Positions 60,778-64,000 of a stretch of 64,000 nt of DNA are shown one piece after another. The notes under the pieces are model-generated. The model was not told the DNA's origin. It did no database searches and saw only the letters and a list, made by a program, of their open reading frames with translations. Source of the DNA: Clostridia bacterium DTU025 (GTDB lineage Bacteria; Bacillota; DTU025); NCBI GenBank assembly GCA_001513145.1, contig LFSP01000043.1, positions 1-64,000 of the forward strand, read 5' to 3'. Position 1 is the stretch's first letter. The number at the start of each line of letters is the position of its first letter. The position numbers and the translations under genes are program-made.

Positions 60778-61540
60778 GTGCGCTACCTCCAGTCTTCACC
60801 AGTGTAGGTTCTACATATAGCTCCAGATGGGGCAAGTAGCCTTCGTGGAGCAAATCAAGCACCAGTTCGAAAGCATGCCGCTCCTGAATCTCAGCAGATG
60901 CAGACGAGCTGTAGCCGCTGAAAGCGCTGCGGGAATCGTATGGCCCGAAGCTTCCGAAGCTGCTGTAGCCTCCGTATGCTGGTCCATATGCTGATCCGTA
61001 CGCTGAGGTGGTGCCCACCGTGAGCGCCCTCATGGGGAACGGGGTGGGCGCGCCGCCTGAGCTCTGCTGTTGCGTTGGCTGGTGAGGCTGCCGCTGCTGC
61101 TGTTGCTGGAGCTGTTCCTGCCACTGCTCCTGCCGCTGCTCCACGGTGCTCGCCACCCTGGCGCTCATGGGGCCGATCAGGTCTATGTTGAAGGCGTACT
61201 GCACCACCGGAACGGCTATCAAGGCGCCCACCACTGCTGCAGGCGCCACTATCTTCGCGAACGATGCCAGCGACCTGAGAAACCTCAGAGGGCTGGGACC
61301 TCCTTTCGGGGAGCCCAGCGGCGACGCGGTGATCCTCGCTTCGATGCCATCCCACAGGCAGTGAGGGCACTCCGCCGGAGCCATGGATGACAGGGCGTTC
61401 TTCACGGCCAGGGTCGCCTCGTACACCGCGTAGCACTCGGAGCACACCGCCAGGTGCCGACGCACCCTCGCCCTGTCGAACTCCGAAAGCTCCCTGTCGA
61501 TGTATGCAGATATCAGGCGCTGGGCCATGCTGCACATCAT
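60770..61540 (-). CDS. Zinc-finger anti-sigma factor
   Basis: A 256-aa membrane anti-sigma factor. The N-terminal zf-HC2 motif (ISAYIDRELSEF, RRHLAVCSECY) binds zinc and the sigma factor; one helix (VGALIAVPVVQYAFNI) anchors it. The outer part is unusual: a Gln-rich run (about residues 130-155) and a Gly/Ser/Tyr-rich stretch (SAYGSAYGPAYGGYSSFGS) before a folded tail. It overlaps the sigma gene by 4 bp. Loss of this protein, possibly by proteolysis, would free the sigma factor. Confidence 0.87.
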   Translation of the reverse strand: MMCSMAQRLISAYIDRELSEFDRARVRRHLAVCSECYAVYEATLAVKNALSSMAPAECPHCLWDGIEARITASPLGSPKGGPSPLRFLRSLASFAKIVAPAAVVGALIAVPVVQYAFNIDLIGPMSARVASTVEQRQEQWQEQLQQQQQRQPHQPTQQQSSGGAPTPFPMRALTVGTTSAYGSAYGPAYGGYSSFGSFGPYDSRSAFSGYSSSASAEIQERHAFELVLDLLHEGYLPHLELYVEPTLVKTGGSARD

Positions 61541-62148
61541 TGACCGATCACCTCTCGCCCATGCTCGGAAAGGTAAGGAGCGAGCTTCTCTCTCAGAGCC
61601 CGTCGTCCTCTGTGTATTCTGCTCCGTACAGTCCCTATGGACGTGTTCATTATCTGCGCGATCTCCTCATAGGAGAAACCCTCGATGTCGCACAGGATCA
61701 CTGCCATGCGGAACTCAGGGGAGAGCGACTCCAGCGCCTCCTGCAGCCTGCCGTCGAGGTGGGTCCTGTCGAACACCTCTTCAGGGCTAGCGGAGGTGTC
61801 GGGTATCTCCCGGTCAACTGTTCCGCCGTCGTAGGTGTTGATGGGCTGGTCCAGCGACTCGGTGTAGGGCGTGCGCTTTCTCTTGCGCACCTCGTCGATG
61901 TAGAGGTTGGTGACTATCCGGTACAGCCACTTGTCGAAGGACGTGCCGCGCCGGTAGGAGTCGAAGGACTTGTACGCCCTCACGAAGGCCTCCTGCGTGA
62001 GGTCCTGCGCCTCATGGGGATTGCCTGTCATCCGCAGCGCGATACTGTATACTGAATTCTGATAGCGATGTACCAGCGACTCGAACTCGGCTATCCTGGA
62101 CAAGGCCGGTGCAGAGCCTGCGAGCGCATGCTGGTTGACCACTTGCAT
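61537..62148 (-). CDS. ECF RNA polymerase sigma factor (SigW-like)
   Basis: A 203-aa group 4 sigma factor. Region 2 (DLTQEAFVRAYKSFDSY, FDKWLYRIVTNLYIDEVRKRKR) recognises the -10 element and region 4 (FSYEEIAQIMNTSIGTVRSRI) the -35. It starts the sigma/anti-sigma/HtrA operon, and an ECF-type promoter upstream suggests autoregulation. The start is either ATG 62148 or GTG 62151; AGGTG lies too close, so it is uncertain by a codon or two. The role is cell-envelope stress response. Confidence 0.93.
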   Translation of the reverse strand: MQVVNQHALAGSAPALSRIAEFESLVHRYQNSVYSIALRMTGNPHEAQDLTQEAFVRAYKSFDSYRRGTSFDKWLYRIVTNLYIDEVRKRKRTPYTESLDQPINTYDGGTVDREIPDTSASPEEVFDRTHLDGRLQEALESLSPEFRMAVILCDIEGFSYEEIAQIMNTSIGTVRSRIHRGRRALREKLAPYLSEHGREVIGQ

Positions 62149-62177
62149 CACCTGCTATCGTTCCGTCTGTTCATTTC

Positions 62178-62204
62178 AACGTCGCGAGAGGGACGTTTGT
62201 TCCC
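62178..62204 (-). promoter_or_regulatory. ECF-type promoter of the sigma operon
   Basis: On the minus strand GGGAAC (62204-62199) is followed after 17 bp by CGTT (62181-62178), a pattern of ECF-sigma promoters (GGAAC ... CGTT). A second, housekeeping-like TATAAT lies just upstream near 62218-62213. Confidence 0.6.
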
Positions 62205-62286
62205 TCAGTGAATTATAACTTGCTGGCCGAAGCGGGACGAGGTCACATCCTGCCCCGTATGGTATGGACTGGAAGGAGCGTGGGCC

Positions 62287-63660
62287 ATGTCTGACATCCG
62301 TCCGCCTGACGCGGTGATCGACATCATGCGCCGCCTCAAGGATGCCGGCCACACCTGCTATGTGGCGGGCGGTGCGGTGCGGGACCTGGTGATGGGTCGC
62401 GTCCCTGCAGACTGGGACATCGCCTCGTCCGCGCTGCCTGCCGACGTGGAAAGGCTGTTTCCGCGCACCGTGCCCACAGGCATCGCCCACGGCACCGTCA
62501 CCGTGCTGCACGGCGGAATGCAGGTGGAGGTCACCACATATCGTCAGGATGGTCCCTACAGCGACGGGCGGCATCCAGACTACGTCAGCTTTGCGCCTGA
62601 CATCCGCGACGACCTGGCCAGGCGCGACTTCACCATGAACGCCATGGCCTATGATCCCATTGAAGACTGTTTGGTGGATCCTTTCGGCGGCAGGGAGCAC
62701 ATCCGACACCGGCTCATCGTGTGCGTCGGCGACCCAATGGTGAGGTTTACCGAAGACAAGCTCCGAATGGTGCGGGCGGCCAGGTTCGCGTCAACGCTCG
62801 GCTTCGACGTGCATCCCAGCATCGTGCAGGCCTGCTCGCAGCTGGCATCGGAGATCGTGCAGGTGGCCGCGGAGAGGATCATCGCTGAGCTGGTGCGGAT
62901 GATGGAAGGCGTGGAACCCTCGAAGGGCCTGGCGCTGCTGGATGAGACGGGATTGCTGGCTCACATCATGCCAGACCTCGCGGGCGAGGTGGCGGCGGAT
63001 CGGCGCAGGGAGCTGTATGCCGCGTGCGACAGCCTGCCCCAGTGGGCCTGGGAGAGGTGGGCGCTGGTCTTGAGCCCGATCGGCCCCGAGCGAGCAAGGC
63101 AGGTCCTGTTGAGCCTGCGCGCGTCGAGGCACCAGGCGGCCACAGTCTACAGGATAATGAGCGGAGCTGAGGCGCTAAGGGATGTGGCGCCGGCGGATGG
63201 CGGTGGTGGCGGCGCGGAGGGCGCCGGGGGCGGCGGGGGACGCCTGCCGGAAGCCAGGCAGTTGAGGCAGATCGCCAGGCAGGTGGGGGCCGACGCGCTG
63301 CTGTCGTCGGTCAGGGTGTTCCTGGCGCTCAGGGGCGAGCTTGCCGAGGGGGCGGGGAGCGCCGAATGGGCCGAGGGCGGGGGCGTGCCGGAGGGAGAAG
63401 GTGTCGGCCTTGGGGGCCACCCGCTGCTTCTCATGGCAGCCACCGTGCTGGCGTCGAATCCGCCCCTGAAAGTATCCGACCTTGCCATTAACGGGAAAGA
63501 TATCATGGCTGCGGCAGGGCTGGAAAGCGGACCCGCGGTGCGTCGGATCCTGGAGCGTCTGCTGGACGAGGTCATTCTGGATCCGGCGGCCAACACCAGG
63601 GACCGCCTGATCGAGCTGGCAGTCAAGTGCGCGAAGGCGCTGTCGCGCGACCAGCGGTGA
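62287..63660 (+). CDS. cca: CCA tRNA nucleotidyltransferase
   Basis: A 457-aa class II nucleotidyltransferase that adds or repairs the 3' CCA of tRNAs. The motif CYVAGGAVRDLVMGRVPADWDIA carries the DxD metal site, RRDFTMNAMA the basic motif, and DKLRMVRAARFASTLGF the nucleotide selector region. Two Gly/Glu-rich inserts in the C-terminal domain (about residues 302-320 and 355-380) are GC-rich low-complexity expansions not expected in the fold. GGAAGGAG lies before the ATG. Both tRNA genes in this window already encode CCA. Confidence 0.93.
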   Translation: MSDIRPPDAVIDIMRRLKDAGHTCYVAGGAVRDLVMGRVPADWDIASSALPADVERLFPRTVPTGIAHGTVTVLHGGMQVEVTTYRQDGPYSDGRHPDYVSFAPDIRDDLARRDFTMNAMAYDPIEDCLVDPFGGREHIRHRLIVCVGDPMVRFTEDKLRMVRAARFASTLGFDVHPSIVQACSQLASEIVQVAAERIIAELVRMMEGVEPSKGLALLDETGLLAHIMPDLAGEVAADRRRELYAACDSLPQWAWERWALVLSPIGPERARQVLLSLRASRHQAATVYRIMSGAEALRDVAPADGGGGGAEGAGGGGGRLPEARQLRQIARQVGADALLSSVRVFLALRGELAEGAGSAEWAEGGGVPEGEGVGLGGHPLLLMAATVLASNPPLKVSDLAINGKDIMAAAGLESGPAVRRILERLLDEVILDPAANTRDRLIELAVKCAKALSRDQR

Positions 63661-63760
63661 GCTCGTTCTTGGCGCGGCGGGCATGGGCGCGGCGGACGTG
63701 TGCGAGGGCAATGATGAGTTGGTCTTGCTGAAGCATTCTGCGGGATGGAGTGATATATGG

Positions 63761-64000
63761 ATGAAGGAACGTCTCAAAGTGGTCGTGGCACCGGATTCGT
63801 ACAAGGGCAGCCTGACGGCGGCGGAGGTGTGCAGCGCCGTTGAGGTCGGGTTCCGGCGCGCATGCCCCTGCGTGGAGGTGGTGCGCGTGCCCATGGCAGA
63901 CGGGGGCGAGGGCACGGTGCAGTCGCTGGTGGACGCCACCGGCGGCTCGATAGTGCGACAGCGCGTCACCGGTCCGTTGGGCGAGCCAGTTGATGCCTTC
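63761..64000 (+). CDS. Glycerate kinase, 5' part only
   Basis: The first 80 residues of a type 2 (GlxK/GarK) glycerate kinase, cut off by the window edge. VVVAPDSYKGSLTAAEVC is the family opening, and PMADGGEGTVQSLVDATGG the conserved active-site loop. The enzyme phosphorylates glycerate to 2-phosphoglycerate (or 3-phosphoglycerate). GGAG lies about 10 bp before the ATG at 63761. It may work with the hydroxyacid dehydrogenase at 10.1 kb, but they are far apart. Confidence 0.9.
   Translation, partial: MKERLKVVVAPDSYKGSLTAAEVCSAVEVGFRRACPCVEVVRVPMADGGEGTVQSLVDATGGSIVRQRVTGPLGEPVDAF

Overview
The window is about 64 kb of high-GC bacterial DNA. It carries about 61 supportable protein genes, two tRNA genes and no rRNA or CRISPR array. 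Endospore germination genes (a GerA-type protein and a GerB/GerC reading frame), a collagen-like probable spore-surface protein, a LysM protein, MurJ, PrsA, RibU behind an FMN riboswitch, and frequent TTG/GTG starts with strong AGGAGG-type ribosome sites point to a spore-forming member of the Bacillota. Two exported proteins that look like outer-membrane beta-barrels (30.8-32.2 kb) would fit one of the diderm, high-GC lineages such as Limnochordia; that placement is inference.

Layout. 0.2-6.1 kb: a BvgS-like hybrid kinase, a REC-PAS-degenerate GGDEF-EAL regulator and a VanX-type dipeptidase. 6.3-12.3 kb: a radical SAM/SPASM protein behind a perfect inverted-repeat operator, a DUF1538 membrane protein overlapping a tandem PII-like gene, a D-2-hydroxyacid dehydrogenase and a PepT-like peptidase. 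12.3-16.6 kb: sbcD-sbcC. 16.6-24 kb: LysM protein, DUF438/hemerythrin/PAS protein, methyltransferase, a three-gene membrane redox module, and sugar oxidoreductase and isomerase genes. 24-34 kb: a decayed transposase, murJ, a phosphodiesterase-like enzyme, Fe-alcohol dehydrogenase, HAD phosphatase, glpP, the candidate barrels, VanZ and PrsA. 34-39 kb: mobA, a flippase-like protein and a dtxR-feoA-feoB iron operon with two DtxR-type boxes. 39-42.5 kb: malic enzyme, nagA and carbamate kinase. 42.7-46.9 kb: germination locus. 46.9-55 kb: dipeptidase, orphan DNA methyltransferase, TcdA, a caspase-like protease and a MacAB-like efflux operon. 55-64 kb: riboswitch-ribU, TraX-like protein, tRNA-Gly and tRNA-Thr, collagen-like protein, Smr, OsmC, CsoR, an ECF sigma/anti-sigma/HtrA stress cassette, the CCA-adding enzyme and the start of a glycerate kinase.

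The least ordinary feature is a dispersed palindromic repeat family. Thirteen copies of a unit of about 29 bp (CCAACCG...ACACAGCCGCAATGG) occur at nine loci between 7.7 and 33.9 kb: four inverted pairs and five single units. They sit just after stop codons, overlap stop codons, lie inside regions encoding signal peptides, inside a methyltransferase reading frame, and at the point where a transposase-like gene loses its own end. Other points of interest are an in-frame GerB-GerC fusion, the DUF1538-PII pair, a FeoA with a cysteine-rich tail, a probable CTG start codon, a caspase-like protease, and several convergent gene pairs whose coding ends overlap.
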